From an uncultured Cohaesibacter sp. (GTDB lineage: Bacteria > Pseudomonadota > Alphaproteobacteria > Rhizobiales > Cohaesibacteraceae), in assembly GCF_963676485.1 (NCBI RefSeq), contig NZ_OY781114.1, forward strand, positions 3,550,501 to 3,614,500: a DNA stretch of 64,000 nucleotides, read 5' to 3'. The notes beneath the pieces were generated by a model. It had not been told where the DNA came from. It saw nothing but the letters and a program-made list of their open reading frames with translations, and did no database searches. Position 1 is the first letter of the stretch; each line of letters opens with the position of its first letter. The translations under genes and the position numbers were made by a program. Of this stretch, positions 17,112 through 25,642 are shown one piece after another.

Positions 17112-17444
17112 CTAGCGGCAGAAGCGATGACGTCCGGAGTAGGTGACATAATAACCGGTGTGCGGATCAAATGAGCGGTAGCGCGCACCACAATATCTGT
17201 ACCATGCACGCGTCCATGGCGCCGGGCGTCCATAGTAGCGATGTGCCGTGCGGCGCGGAGCATAGTGGCGACCATAATGGGCGTTTGCTGCTATGGCGCC
17301 AAAGGTCAGGCCGGTAATCGCGCCGACTGCGAAGGCTGCATGTCTGCCTCCGGCGGCTTCAGCCTCGTTGCTTGGCAAGGCAAGAGTGGTTGCAGCTGCG
17401 ATAGTTGCGATCATTGCGAAGGTTGCGATGGATTTCTTGAACAT
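17112..17444 (-). CDS. BA14K-like secreted protein, second copy
   Basis: A 110-residue paralogue of the preceding protein. I start it at ATG 17444 because a strong GAGGAGAGAGA site precedes that codon; the frame extends five codons further. Signal peptide with cleavage near EAEAA/GG, the same FAVGAITGLTFGAIAA segment, a short His/Arg/Tyr spacer in place of the WRPAP repeats, and the same C-terminal BA14K motif (APWTRAWYRYC to YSGRHRFC). The two genes share strand and motif but are separated by ~250 bases, so this is a tandem duplication, each copy probably with its own promoter. Confidence 0.85.
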   Translation of the reverse strand: MFKKSIATFAMIATIAAATTLALPSNEAEAAGGRHAAFAVGAITGLTFGAIAANAHYGRHYAPRRTAHRYYGRPAPWTRAWYRYCGARYRSFDPHTGYYVTYSGRHRFCR

Positions 17445-17764
17445 GGTCTCTCTCCTCAAATGCGTTGCTTTTTATTTCTGTGTACCGGGAAGCGACTGTT
17501 TCTGCCGCCTATACAAGTCTGTCGCAGCGCGGGGAGAGTTGGTTCAAAAATAAATTGATTATTTTCCAAAATCTCTTCCGTGGAGAGATTTTTAGCTTTT
17601 TTTCAAAGGCTTATTGGGCGAAACAAAAAAAGGACCGCCTGTGGCAGTCCTTTGGGAGTTCATATGGGCCATGAAGGCTCATACGAGAGAAGATGCAATT
17701 TTCCCCTGCCGCCTCAGGGAGGATGGGTAGCAGGGGGAATGGCTATCTTGAAATGTCAGGCACC
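17445..17764. other. Intergenic stretch between BA14K and repeat-protein genes
   Basis: Contains the upstream region of the second BA14K gene, a minus-strand terminator (17624-17653) and a second loose inverted repeat, CCCCTGC ... GCAGGGG (~17704-17740). No credible coding frame. Confidence 0.5.
17624..17653 (-). terminator. Intrinsic terminator (minus strand) for the repeat-protein gene
   Basis: AAAGGACCGCC and GGCAGTCCTTT pair (one mismatch) around a TGT loop. On the minus strand the stem is followed by at least six T. It lies ~110 bases downstream of the stop at 17765. Confidence 0.7.
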
Positions 17765-18160
17765 TTATGAGTTTTCGTCACCGAGCACATAGTCAACGAT
17801 GTAGGTGCTTTGGTCGTCTCTGGCTACGCCCAGATTTTTAACAACGGCCTTCTGAGTAGAAACAGGCTGGTTTTTGCCGGCTTTCTCAGATGCGAGCACA
17901 TAATCGACGATTTCGGGGCTCTGGTCGTCTCTGGCTACACCAAGATTTTTGACAACGGCTTTCTCGGTGGAAACCGGAGCTGATTTGCCATCTTTCTGAG
18001 AGGCCAGAACATAGTCAACGATGAAGATGCTGCCGTCTGCCTGACGAACGATCTGATCAGCTGCGGACTGGTTTGCTGCCTGAGCTGCCAGAGGAGCTGC
18101 GAGGGAAACACCGGCTACGAGTGCTGCGAATACTGCTGATTTTGCATATGCGTTTTTCAT
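17765..18160 (-). CDS. Secreted protein with 37-residue repeats
   Basis: A 131-residue protein with an AAGGACAAG ribosome site before its ATG. Residues 1-28 are a typical signal peptide ending AAQA. The mature part is almost entirely a tandem repeat with period 37: IVDYVLAS at residue 47, IVDYVLAS at 84 and IVDYVLGD at 121. Between them are the conserved segments KAVVKNLGVARDDQS and PVST. The third copy stops after its first few residues. There is no Cys and no membrane helix after the signal. I do not recognise the family; a periplasmic or extracellular structural or adhesive role is possible but unproven. Confidence 0.75.
   Translation of the reverse strand: MKNAYAKSAVFAALVAGVSLAAPLAAQAANQSAADQIVRQADGSIFIVDYVLASQKDGKSAPVSTEKAVVKNLGVARDDQSPEIVDYVLASEKAGKNQPVSTQKAVVKNLGVARDDQSTYIVDYVLGDENS
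17774..18022 (-). repeat. 111-bp in-frame coding repeat, two full units plus a partial
   Basis: The DNA encoding IVDYVLAS starts at 18022, 17911 and 17800 on the minus strand, an exact 111-bp spacing. The two full units are nearly the same at protein level, which points to recent duplication or homogenisation. Confidence 0.75.
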
Positions 18161-18780
18161 TTTTCTTGTCCTTAGTTTTGTTCTGCTCTCGTCTGTTTTT
18201 TAAGAGAGCATTTTTATTGTTGGCTTCTTCTGTTTTGTTCTGTCGTCGTTGCGACAACAATGATTTGGGGATGGGAATATTTGTTTTCAAGCTTATTAAA
18301 CTTCTAGAAACCGGACACTTTTCGAATTTTGCATCTTGAAAATTATTGTCCAAATAATTATCGCCCTACCTAAATTTTCTCAAAAAATTCGGTTGTAACT
18401 GATCAAAGATCTCTTTTTGATTGTTATCCTTTGTATGTAAGTTATTGATAAAATTGACATTAAAACACACTTTGTAACCCTGTAAAATTTGCCAGTTTCG
18501 ACTGCGTTTCAAAGGCCGGTTTTTTTAGAAAATTCGATATGCTGCAAATAATTTTTTTTAAATTTTTTTTGTCAGTCCCCTTGTTTGGGGCGTTTTTCCG
18601 GTTCAAGCGGGTTTTGAAGTCGCTTTTTGTCTGCTCGTTGGCCTTTAAAGCATGGTCAAGAGAGCGGCATTGGCGTGGACAAGAAGCTGTGTCAGAATGT
18701 GTCTGCGCTTTTGCTGTTCTTTTTTTGAACCCGAATGCGCTCTGAAGCGACAAAGCAATGACAGTAAGATTGAGGCTTGC
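18161..18780. other. 620-base AT-rich divergent intergenic region
   Basis: Lies between the minus-strand repeat-protein gene and the + strand sigma-factor gene, so it must hold both promoters. It has T-rich runs near 18545-18570 and a weak CCCC/GGGG hairpin with a T-tract at ~18576-18597. Frames within it lack family resemblance. I cannot fix the promoters by eye. Confidence 0.4.
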
Positions 18781-19350
18781 ATGTCTGAAGCAGAGAAAAC
18801 ACGCGATCTTGTCCTTCTTGAGCAGGTTGCGCGAAATGATCGCAAGGCCATTGCTCTGCTTTATCAGAGGCATCATCTTCGGCTTTACCGTTTCTTGCTG
18901 CGTTTCGTAAAGAATGAGGCGCAAGCAGAGGAGCTTGTGAACGAGACCTTTATCGATGTGTGGCGTGGAGCCGGAAAATTCGAAGGGCGCTCTCAGGTTT
19001 CTTCCTGGATTCTGTCTATCGGACGTAACAAGGCTATTTCCCTGTTACGCAAACGAGCAGATGCCGAACTTGATGATGAATATGCATCCGGGTTGGAAGA
19101 TGAGAGTGACACGCCGGAAGTGATGACCCTGAAACAGGACAAGGCTGCAGCGATGCGACTTTGCATCAATCGACTGAGTGCCGAGCATAGGGAAGTGATC
19201 GATCTCGTTTACTATCAGGAGAAGGCGATCAAGGAGATTGCTGTTATTCTTTCGGTTCCGGAAAACACGGTAAAGACGCGGGTGTTTCATGCACGCAAGA
19301 AACTGTCTGATCTTTTGGCGAAATCCGGCATTGATCGTGGATGGCCGTAA
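18781..19350 (+). CDS. ECF-family RNA polymerase sigma factor
   Basis: A 189-residue protein from ATG 18781; the frame is open further upstream but the homologous part starts here. Region 2 (residues ~20-90) has LYQRHHLRLYRFLLRFV, then EELVNETFIDVWRGAGKFEG and SSWILSIGRNKAIS. Region 4 (~125-180) has LSAEHREVIDLVYYQEKAIKEIAVILSVPENTVKTRVFHARKKL, a helix-turn-helix that reads the -35 element. This is a typical group IV (ECF) sigma. The next gene encodes a single-pass membrane protein fitting a cognate anti-sigma factor, so activation probably depends on an envelope signal. Confidence 0.9.
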   Translation: MSEAEKTRDLVLLEQVARNDRKAIALLYQRHHLRLYRFLLRFVKNEAQAEELVNETFIDVWRGAGKFEGRSQVSSWILSIGRNKAISLLRKRADAELDDEYASGLEDESDTPEVMTLKQDKAAAMRLCINRLSAEHREVIDLVYYQEKAIKEIAVILSVPENTVKTRVFHARKKLSDLLAKSGIDRGWP

Positions 19351-19355
19351 GGGAA

Positions 19356-20114
19356 ATGAACAGCAGTGTCGAGGACTATGAAATGACCTATGATCCGGAA
19401 ATTGAAAAACTCCTGCCCTGGTATGCGAAGGGGCTGTTGGAAGCCAAAGACCAGGAGAGCGTGGAAACCTATCTGGCAACCCATCCCGACATGCGCATGC
19501 AGCTCGATTTGATCGAGGAGGAGGCGTTGGCTGTTGAGCAACAACATGCAGCGCTCGGCGCACCTGCGCCAGGAGGATTGGATCGGCTACTGGCTGATAT
19601 CGACAGCTTGCAGGCGCAAGAAGAAGATATATTGCAGAGAGCGGGCAGACATGGGAGCGCGCCGGGGCTCTTTGCTCGTATGTCTGATAGCATGAAGAAG
19701 GTCTTTGCCAACTTCTCAAGTCCGGCCATGCAATTGGTTGGTGCGACGGCGGCTGTCGTTATTGTGGCCCAAGCGGTCGTCATTGGCGGCCTGATGAAAC
19801 AAGGGCCTGAGACTGCACCGATGCAAGCGCCTGCCTTTACAACTGCTGCCGGGCCGGAAGATTCTGCATCCCGTGCGAAAATATCTCAGGGTGCCAGTGT
19901 CTTTCTGATCGCCTTCAAAAAGGAGGCGCGGATTGATGCCGTCAACGCGTTGCTCAAGTCGCTTTCGGCCAAAATTGTTGCCGGTCCCAAGGCGGGCGGG
20001 TTTTATCAGATCAAGATAGAGACAGATCTTTTGCCAGAGGGCGGAGAGCGTGCTGTTCTGGAGCGTTTGAAGGCCAACACGGAACTGGTGCAGTTTGTTT
20101 CCATGGGCCAATAG
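19356..20114 (+). CDS. Membrane anti-sigma factor-like protein
   Basis: I start this at ATG 19356 (AAGGGA just before); an ATG at 19341 overlapping the sigma gene is possible. The N-terminal ~110 residues are acidic and helical (LLPWYAKGLLEAKDQESVETYLATHPDM), like the cytoplasmic sigma-binding part of anti-sigma factors, but the HxxxCxxC zinc motif is absent. One membrane helix follows (residues ~125-148), then a periplasmic domain of ~100 residues with a beta-alpha-beta feel (VFLIAFKKEARIDAVNALLKSL). Position directly after the ECF gene and before a secreted subtilase supports a sigma/anti-sigma pair. Confidence 0.75.
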   Translation: MNSSVEDYEMTYDPEIEKLLPWYAKGLLEAKDQESVETYLATHPDMRMQLDLIEEEALAVEQQHAALGAPAPGGLDRLLADIDSLQAQEEDILQRAGRHGSAPGLFARMSDSMKKVFANFSSPAMQLVGATAAVVIVAQAVVIGGLMKQGPETAPMQAPAFTTAAGPEDSASRAKISQGASVFLIAFKKEARIDAVNALLKSLSAKIVAGPKAGGFYQIKIETDLLPEGGERAVLERLKANTELVQFVSMGQ

Positions 20115-20139
20115 GGTTGAGCCGGTCAGGGGAGAGACC

Positions 20140-21711
20140 ATGATGAAGCAGATATTCAGGCAGAAGTCAGTGATTGTATTGGCCGTTGGCAGCCTTATTG
20201 CCTTGCCGATGGCGTTCACTCCGATATCGGCTGGCGCACAGACCTACGATCGGTATGATCGCAAACCTCCCTATATAAGAAAACCGCCGACTCATCGACA
20301 TCCTCAGCGCCCATCACGCTCCAGAGACAATGCGACGGGAGCGGCTATCGGCTTTGGACTTGGTTTGGGGCTCTCTATTATAGAGGGTGCACGCAGGCAG
20401 AACGAGATGCAGCAACCACCCGCAAGCTATCGACCGCCAAACACTCCGCCTCCTCGCGGGGGCTATCGACCGGCACCTCGCAAACCATCAAAGGGCGTGC
20501 GTCAACCAAGGCCGCCAAGGGTGGCAGATCGCATTCAGTTGCCTGAGACCTTGCGCGTGGCGCGGGCAAAACCACGCATTTATTCCATTGGTAACAAGCC
20601 GTGGGCGAGTGATACCGAATTTGTGGTCACGCTCTATCCGGGTCTGCCTGACAGCGCGGTGAATAGCTTCATCCGTGATTATGGGCTGGAGCTGATCGAG
20701 CGCACCAAAATAACTTTGCTTGATCAGATCGTCCTGAAGCTTCGTTACCCTGAGGATATGTCGCCACGAGAGGTTCTTGATATGGCAACAGACGGACGGG
20801 TGTTCCGTGCGCAGCCAGACTATTTCTATTATCCTTCAAGCGGCGAACAGAGCGCGGTGGACAGTCCCTATGCCGGATTGCAATATGCCTTTGATCGCTT
20901 GGGGCTGGAACAAACTGGGTCTGAGTTCAGCGGGGAAGGGGTGCGGCTTGCGGTGATTGATAGCGGCATCCGGTCCGACCATCCGGCTTTGACGGGAGCC
21001 GTAGCGTCTCGCTTTTCTGCTTTTGATCAGAATGAGGATGCGCAACTGGTGCCCGAACACGGCACGGCGGTTGCGTCCATCATTGCTGCCCAATCTGGCA
21101 TGCGTGGCATGGCCCGGGAAGTCTCTCTTCTGTCGGCGCAAGTGTTTCGTGCAAATGCGCAAGGGCACATGGTTGGAGACAGCTTTGATATCGTGAAGGG
21201 GATCGATTGGGCCGTTCAGCAAGGCGCGGACATACTCAATCTCTCCTTTGCTGGTGGGCAGGATGACCTTTTGCAAATGGCGCTGATCAAGGCCAGTGAA
21301 AAGGGCTTGGTGCTGGTTGCCGCTGCAGGCAATGAAGGGGCCGAAGCGCCTGTGGCTTTCCCTGCCGCTTATCCGCCCGTGATTGCTGTTACCGCAACCG
21401 ATGAAGCCGATGCTCTTTATGTCTTTGCTAATCAGGGGGATGATGTGGAACTGGCAGCCCCCGGCGTTGATATTCTGGTTGCGGCTGGTGCGGATGGCTT
21501 TGCGCTGCAGTCGGGCACATCCATGGCGACGGCTTATATTTCGGGGGCTGTGGCTTTGCTGTTGCAAAAGGAGCCGGATCTATCGGTAGAAGAGATCAAG
21601 CAACGGCTCTCTGGCTCGGCTCTGGATCTGGGGCCACAGGGGAAAGATCCGCTGTTTGGCTATGGCAGGCTTGATGTGTCCCGTGCGCTTGAGGGCGATG
21701 AAGCGGACTAG
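20140..21711 (+). CDS. S8 (subtilisin-like) serine protease, secreted
   Basis: A 523-residue protein from ATG 20140 with a GGAGAG site. Signal peptide (residues ~1-33, ending SAGA), then a Pro/Arg-rich low-complexity region (~40-130) interrupted by a Gly-rich helix (ATGAAIGFGLGLGLSIIEG). A pro-domain-like region (~140-235) follows, then the S8 catalytic domain: D274 in AVIDSGI, H307 in PEHGTAVAS, oxyanion N398 in AAAGNEG and nucleophile S461 in SGTSMATA. All catalytic residues are present. Third gene of the ECF operon, 25 bases after the anti-sigma gene. It might be the regulated product, or the protease that acts on the anti-sigma factor in the periplasm; the sequence does not decide between these. 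Confidence 0.88.
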   Translation: MMKQIFRQKSVIVLAVGSLIALPMAFTPISAGAQTYDRYDRKPPYIRKPPTHRHPQRPSRSRDNATGAAIGFGLGLGLSIIEGARRQNEMQQPPASYRPPNTPPPRGGYRPAPRKPSKGVRQPRPPRVADRIQLPETLRVARAKPRIYSIGNKPWASDTEFVVTLYPGLPDSAVNSFIRDYGLELIERTKITLLDQIVLKLRYPEDMSPREVLDMATDGRVFRAQPDYFYYPSSGEQSAVDSPYAGLQYAFDRLGLEQTGSEFSGEGVRLAVIDSGIRSDHPALTGAVASRFSAFDQNEDAQLVPEHGTAVASIIAAQSGMRGMAREVSLLSAQVFRANAQGHMVGDSFDIVKGIDWAVQQGADILNLSFAGGQDDLLQMALIKASEKGLVLVAAAGNEGAEAPVAFPAAYPPVIAVTATDEADALYVFANQGDDVELAAPGVDILVAAGADGFALQSGTSMATAYISGAVALLLQKEPDLSVEEIKQRLSGSALDLGPQGKDPLFGYGRLDVSRALEGDEAD

Positions 21712-21812
21712 AGCCTAAAGCTCGAGCTGAGTGGCACCCGCGCAAAGGCGTGGATGCGGCAGCAGCATTCACGGGAGATCGATCAATCCATAGGAAGACT
21801 TAACTGGTTGGC

Positions 21813-23021
21813 CTATCTATGCGCAAAGGACACCTTCTCGGGGTTCCAGCCATATATCCAGTCGAATTGCTTGACGAGCTGGTTGGCGGGCATCATCTGC
21901 ATGGTCAGATTGCGCGCCATCGCCAGAGGGCCTCTCATGTGATAAATCCGCCCGTTTTGGCGAGCCCGACCAACAACACGGGCAACCCGTTTCTTGCGTG
22001 CCTGCTCATAGGCCTTCAGGCGCGTTTCCATCGGGCCTTCCACTTCGTCGATGGCGCGAGCGAGAATGGCAGCATCTTCAATGGACATGACGGCCCCTTG
22101 CGCCATGAAAGGCAGCATGGCATGGGCGGAATCGCCCAGCAGGGCGACCTTACCCTTGACCCAGGTCTGATTTGGGTCTTGCGCACATAGGGCCCATTTC
22201 AGCCAATCTTCCCGTTCTGCCAACAGATCCCTGATTTCCCTTGGCCAGCGAGAGAAGCGTTTGTTGAGCCAGCCGGCGTCGCCGACGCTGTTCCAACCTT
22301 CTTCCGACCAGTCTTCATCGACGATCGCGACGATATTCATCATATGCCCAGAAACGATCGGATAATGCACAAGGTGGGCCTTGGGCGAGAGCCAGAGCCC
22401 GACATTCTCGCTGTCGATGCTGTTGGGCACCATTTGAATGGGCAAGGTTGCGCGCCAAGCGGTCTTGCCGCTGTAAGCTGCCGGACTGTTGCCGAAATAG
22501 TCCGTACGGATGCGCGACCAGACGCCATCGGCCGCAATCAGCGCTGAGCCACGATAAAAGGCATGCTCGCCGTTGGCCATCTTGCAGCGGAGTTCAACCC
22601 CGTCTTCCGTTTCGGTGACTTCGCGTACTTCGCGTTCATCCAGCATCTCAATGAGATCGGATTGGCTGGCGCGGTGATAGAGGGCCTGTTGCAGGTCTGC
22701 GCGATGGATAACCATATAGGGCGAACCGAACCGCTGGGAAATATCGCGGGTCGAAACTTCGGAAAGGCGTGCGCCTGTGACGCCCGAATTGATGCAGATC
22801 TTGTCCGGTGTAACAGCCAGCTTGGAAATATAGGGCCATACGCCCCACTGCTTGAGGCTGCTTGTTGCATTGGGGGAAATCTGAATGCCAGCACCGACTT
22901 CTGTCGGGATTTTGTTGCGTTCCAGCAGCAAAACCGGAAACCCTTTACAGGCAATCGCCAGGGCTGCGGACAATCCGCCCGGGCCAGCACCTGCTACAAT
23001 GATCGGCAATCGTTCGGTCAT
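21813..23021 (-). CDS. FAD-dependent aromatic monooxygenase (salicylate hydroxylase-like)
   Basis: A 402-residue group A flavin monooxygenase from ATG 23021; the frame extends 16 codons to a TTG that I reject. FAD motifs: GAGPGGLSAALA near the N-terminus (GxGxxG), the middle IAADGVWSRIR (DG motif) and GDSAHAMLPFMAQGA (GD motif) near residue 290. QISPNA and W residues in the substrate part fit salicylate or 3-hydroxybenzoate hydroxylase-type enzymes, which use NAD(P)H and O2 to hydroxylate an aromatic ring. The actual substrate cannot be read from sequence. It stands alone with no catabolic neighbours. Confidence 0.85.
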   Translation of the reverse strand: MTERLPIIVAGAGPGGLSAALAIACKGFPVLLLERNKIPTEVGAGIQISPNATSSLKQWGVWPYISKLAVTPDKICINSGVTGARLSEVSTRDISQRFGSPYMVIHRADLQQALYHRASQSDLIEMLDEREVREVTETEDGVELRCKMANGEHAFYRGSALIAADGVWSRIRTDYFGNSPAAYSGKTAWRATLPIQMVPNSIDSENVGLWLSPKAHLVHYPIVSGHMMNIVAIVDEDWSEEGWNSVGDAGWLNKRFSRWPREIRDLLAEREDWLKWALCAQDPNQTWVKGKVALLGDSAHAMLPFMAQGAVMSIEDAAILARAIDEVEGPMETRLKAYEQARKKRVARVVGRARQNGRIYHMRGPLAMARNLTMQMMPANQLVKQFDWIYGWNPEKVSFAHR

Positions 23022-23296
23022 GACAGGATCTTTCGAACTGGTCGTATCTTTCTGGATCGCACAAGGCAATCAAGGGGCTTTTCTGAGGACCGCATAGCTA
23101 GGATGCATAAGCCCAATCAAGCGGATCGTAAAGTCTATTTTGGTAAAAAACTCAAGGCACATTAGTCGCGCCCGGACTGCACGAAATTGATCAAGAGCAA
23201 AAGGGCCTGCTACACACGACTGTCATATTCATTCGTCCCCAGTTCTTAGCCTCGTTGGCCGACCGGAGAACCGACTGGAACAAACAATGCGCGGCA

Positions 23297-23533
23297 TCAA
23301 TCCTCGTGGTAGCAACCTGCTGGACGCGTGGTCTGTGGCCCGAGATCTTCATCAAACTTGTAGAGGGTGGAACAATAAGGGCAGAGGATTTCCTCTTCGT
23401 CGCCCATATCAAGATAGATATGGGGATGATCCTGCGGCGGCGTTGCGCCAATGCACTGGAATTCTTTTGCGCCGATGTGAATCACCGGGACGCCCTGATC
23501 ATTCTTGAAATGCGGAATATTGGAGCCGGCCAT
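23297..23533 (-). CDS. Zinc-finger (CHCC-type) protein, NDUFS6-like
   Basis: A 78-residue protein. ATG 23533 has a GAAGG site and starts the conserved part; the frame continues 15 codons further. It shows F-x-C-I-G (Cys), then DHPHIYLDMG (His) and CPYCSTLYKF (two Cys), the zf-CHCC pattern of the alphaproteobacterial homologue of the complex I subunit NDUFS6. In Alphaproteobacteria it is thought to assist complex I assembly. It is preceded by ~275 bases with no other gene. The end of the protein carries an extra Cys and His (GCYHED). Confidence 0.8.
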   Translation of the reverse strand: MAGSNIPHFKNDQGVPVIHIGAKEFQCIGATPPQDHPHIYLDMGDEEEILCPYCSTLYKFDEDLGPQTTRPAGCYHED

Positions 23534-23781
23534 TGCAATTTGCCTTCGTTTCAATGATTTTCGTGCATGAGACACCATAGCGATTTGTTGGTGAACTGCC
23601 TACTATTCCTCTGTTTATATCTTGCCCGTATCCAAAGATCTACGTATATTCGCAACGGTTTGTCCAAAGACACTCGTGTTCGGCTTATGTTGCGGTTTGC
23701 GCTTTTTCGGCAAACTGATATGAAAGCCTGATGATACGCCTTGCGTCTTGTTCCCCTTTTCAAAGTGATTTCGAATTCGAC

Positions 23782-24531
23782 ATGCCTTACTTTAAATCTG
23801 ATGACTATACGATCTCCTATCTCGATGAAGGAGAAGGAGAGCCGGTTCTGCTGATTCACGGCTTTGCCTCCAACAAGACGGTCAATTGGGTCAATCCCGG
23901 TTGGGTGCAGACGCTGACAAAGGCTGGCTATCGCGTGCTGGCGATTGACAATCGTGGCCACGGGGAAAGTGAAAAGCTTTATGATCCGGCGCTCTATTCA
24001 TCTCCCATCATGGCCGAAGATGCCCGTGCACTGCTTGATCATCTGGGCCTTCAAGAGGCATTCGTCATGGGCTATTCGATGGGCGCGCGCATTTCCGCTT
24101 TCCTGTCTCTCAAATATCCCGAGCGGGTCAGGAAGGTTGTTTTCGGTGGCCTCGGTGGCGGCATGATCAATGGCACCGGCGATCCGCAGCCCATCATTGA
24201 TGCGCTCAAGGCTGAAGATGGGGCAAAATCGGACAGCGCCGTCGGGCGTGCCTTTCGCCAGTTTGCCGATCAGACCAAGAGTGACCGTCTGGCACTGGCC
24301 GCCTGCATGGGGTCATCGCGACAGAAAATATCCGTGGATGAATTGTCAACGCTGAGTGTGCCTGCCCTCGTGGCTGTCGGCTCACGGGATACTATTGCCG
24401 GTACGGCCAAGGAGTTGGCCGATGTTCTGCCTGATGCGCAGGTTTGTGATATTCCGGGGCGGGATCACATGGTCGCGGTCGGAGACAAGGTGTTCAAAAA
24501 GGCCGTGCTGGAATTTTTCGCAGACGCCTGA
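23782..24531 (+). CDS. Alpha/beta hydrolase
   Basis: A 249-residue protein. I choose ATG 23782 since homologous sequence begins MPYFKSDDYTISYLDEG; an ATG at 23731 is also in frame. Motifs: oxyanion LLIHGFASN, DNRGHGES, nucleophile elbow GYSMGA (S99), acid in VGSRDT and the His in GRDHMVAV. It is a complete catalytic triad enzyme of the esterase/peroxidase-like branch. Substrate unknown. It converges on the enoyl-CoA hydratase gene, with a hairpin between them. Confidence 0.85.
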   Translation: MPYFKSDDYTISYLDEGEGEPVLLIHGFASNKTVNWVNPGWVQTLTKAGYRVLAIDNRGHGESEKLYDPALYSSPIMAEDARALLDHLGLQEAFVMGYSMGARISAFLSLKYPERVRKVVFGGLGGGMINGTGDPQPIIDALKAEDGAKSDSAVGRAFRQFADQTKSDRLALAACMGSSRQKISVDELSTLSVPALVAVGSRDTIAGTAKELADVLPDAQVCDIPGRDHMVAVGDKVFKKAVLEFFADA

Positions 24532-24553
24532 CGCTTTTTTCAAGAATGAATGA

Positions 24554-24574
24554 GGGCCACAGACATTGTGGCCC
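24554..24574. terminator. Hairpin between converging genes
   Basis: GGGCCACA and TGTGGCCC form an 8-bp perfect stem with a GACAT loop, with only a short T-tract a few bases downstream. It lies between the stops of the hydrolase and the enoyl-CoA hydratase genes and probably terminates both. Confidence 0.55.
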
Positions 24575-24588
24575 CGATGCTCTTTTTG

Positions 24589-25404
24589 CTATTTGCCGAC
24601 AAACAGGGGCTTTCGCTTTTCGCTGAAGGCTCTGCGGCCCTCCTTGTAATCCTCGCTATCGAGACAATCGCAGGCCATGCTTTTCAACTGGTCAAACGGC
24701 AGGCTGTCGCTCTGGTTGATGGCATTGTTGATAGCTGCCTTATGATATTTGTGGCTGAGCGGGGCAAGCGAGGCGACTGTCTGGCAATAGGCCGCTGCTT
24801 CAGCATCAAAGCTTTCATCGCTGAAAATGGCGTGAAGAAAGCCCAGTTTTTGTGCTGCATCCGCATCATAGACCTTGGCTGTGAGATACATTTCCTTGGC
24901 GTTGGCCGACCCTATGATATTGACGATGTCCGCAATGGCTCCTGTCGGGTAGCTTATGCCCAGCTTTGCTGCCGGAATGCCAAATTTGCCGCTCTGGTTT
25001 GAAAGCCTCAAGTCGCAGGCGGCCGCCAAGCCCAAACCACCGCCCATGCAGAAGCCCTTGATGAGCGCGATGGTTGGTTTTTTTGCGTTGCGGACAGCGC
25101 GATAGCATTCCGCGTTGATGTCATCATAATGGGAAGCCGAAGGGGTATCCTTCCGTACAATGTCGAATTCGGCAATGTCTGCTCCGGAGACGAAGGCTTT
25201 GCTGCCTGCGCCGACAATGGTTATGACATGGATATCGAAATCGGTATCCAGAGCGGCAACAGCATCGGGGATGGCTTGCCACATTTTCAGCGACATGGCG
25301 TTTCGTTTGGCTTCGTTGTTGATGACGATGCGGCCGATTGGCCCTTCGCGTTCAATGAGAATTGTATCTGGCAGGGTCGTGTCTGGATTTTGGGTATCGG
25401 TCAT
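24589..25404 (-). CDS. Enoyl-CoA hydratase/isomerase family protein
   Basis: A 271-residue crotonase-fold protein from ATG 25404; an upstream-extended frame is rejected because homology begins after MTDTQ. Motifs: IGRIVINNEAKRNAMS, oxyanion strand GAGSKAFVSGADIAEF, the second oxyanion and active-site helix GFCMGGGLGLAAACDLRL and LGISYPTGA. It acts on enoyl-CoA or related CoA thioesters, as in beta-oxidation or amino-acid breakdown. No fatty-acid genes sit next to it, so the pathway is open. Confidence 0.88.
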   Translation of the reverse strand: MTDTQNPDTTLPDTILIEREGPIGRIVINNEAKRNAMSLKMWQAIPDAVAALDTDFDIHVITIVGAGSKAFVSGADIAEFDIVRKDTPSASHYDDINAECYRAVRNAKKPTIALIKGFCMGGGLGLAAACDLRLSNQSGKFGIPAAKLGISYPTGAIADIVNIIGSANAKEMYLTAKVYDADAAQKLGFLHAIFSDESFDAEAAAYCQTVASLAPLSHKYHKAAINNAINQSDSLPFDQLKSMACDCLDSEDYKEGRRAFSEKRKPLFVGK

Positions 25405-25642
25405 TTGTGTGCTAACTTTGTAGGATAATTTTTGCCTTGGATGAAAAAGATTGGGTTTTTGTTCTTGCAGCCCCGTGACTGGCAGCCTATTTGTATCGGG
25501 ATTGTATGCCAGACAAAAGGCATGCGAAGGAACTAGGCAGACATTTTTTGGCATTGGACCAAGGCCCTTCCGGCGCAAGTGCCTGTCGTAATTGAAATCG
25601 CCCAGTTAGTCGTCTCGCCCTTTCGCGGGAGTAGGAGAAAAA

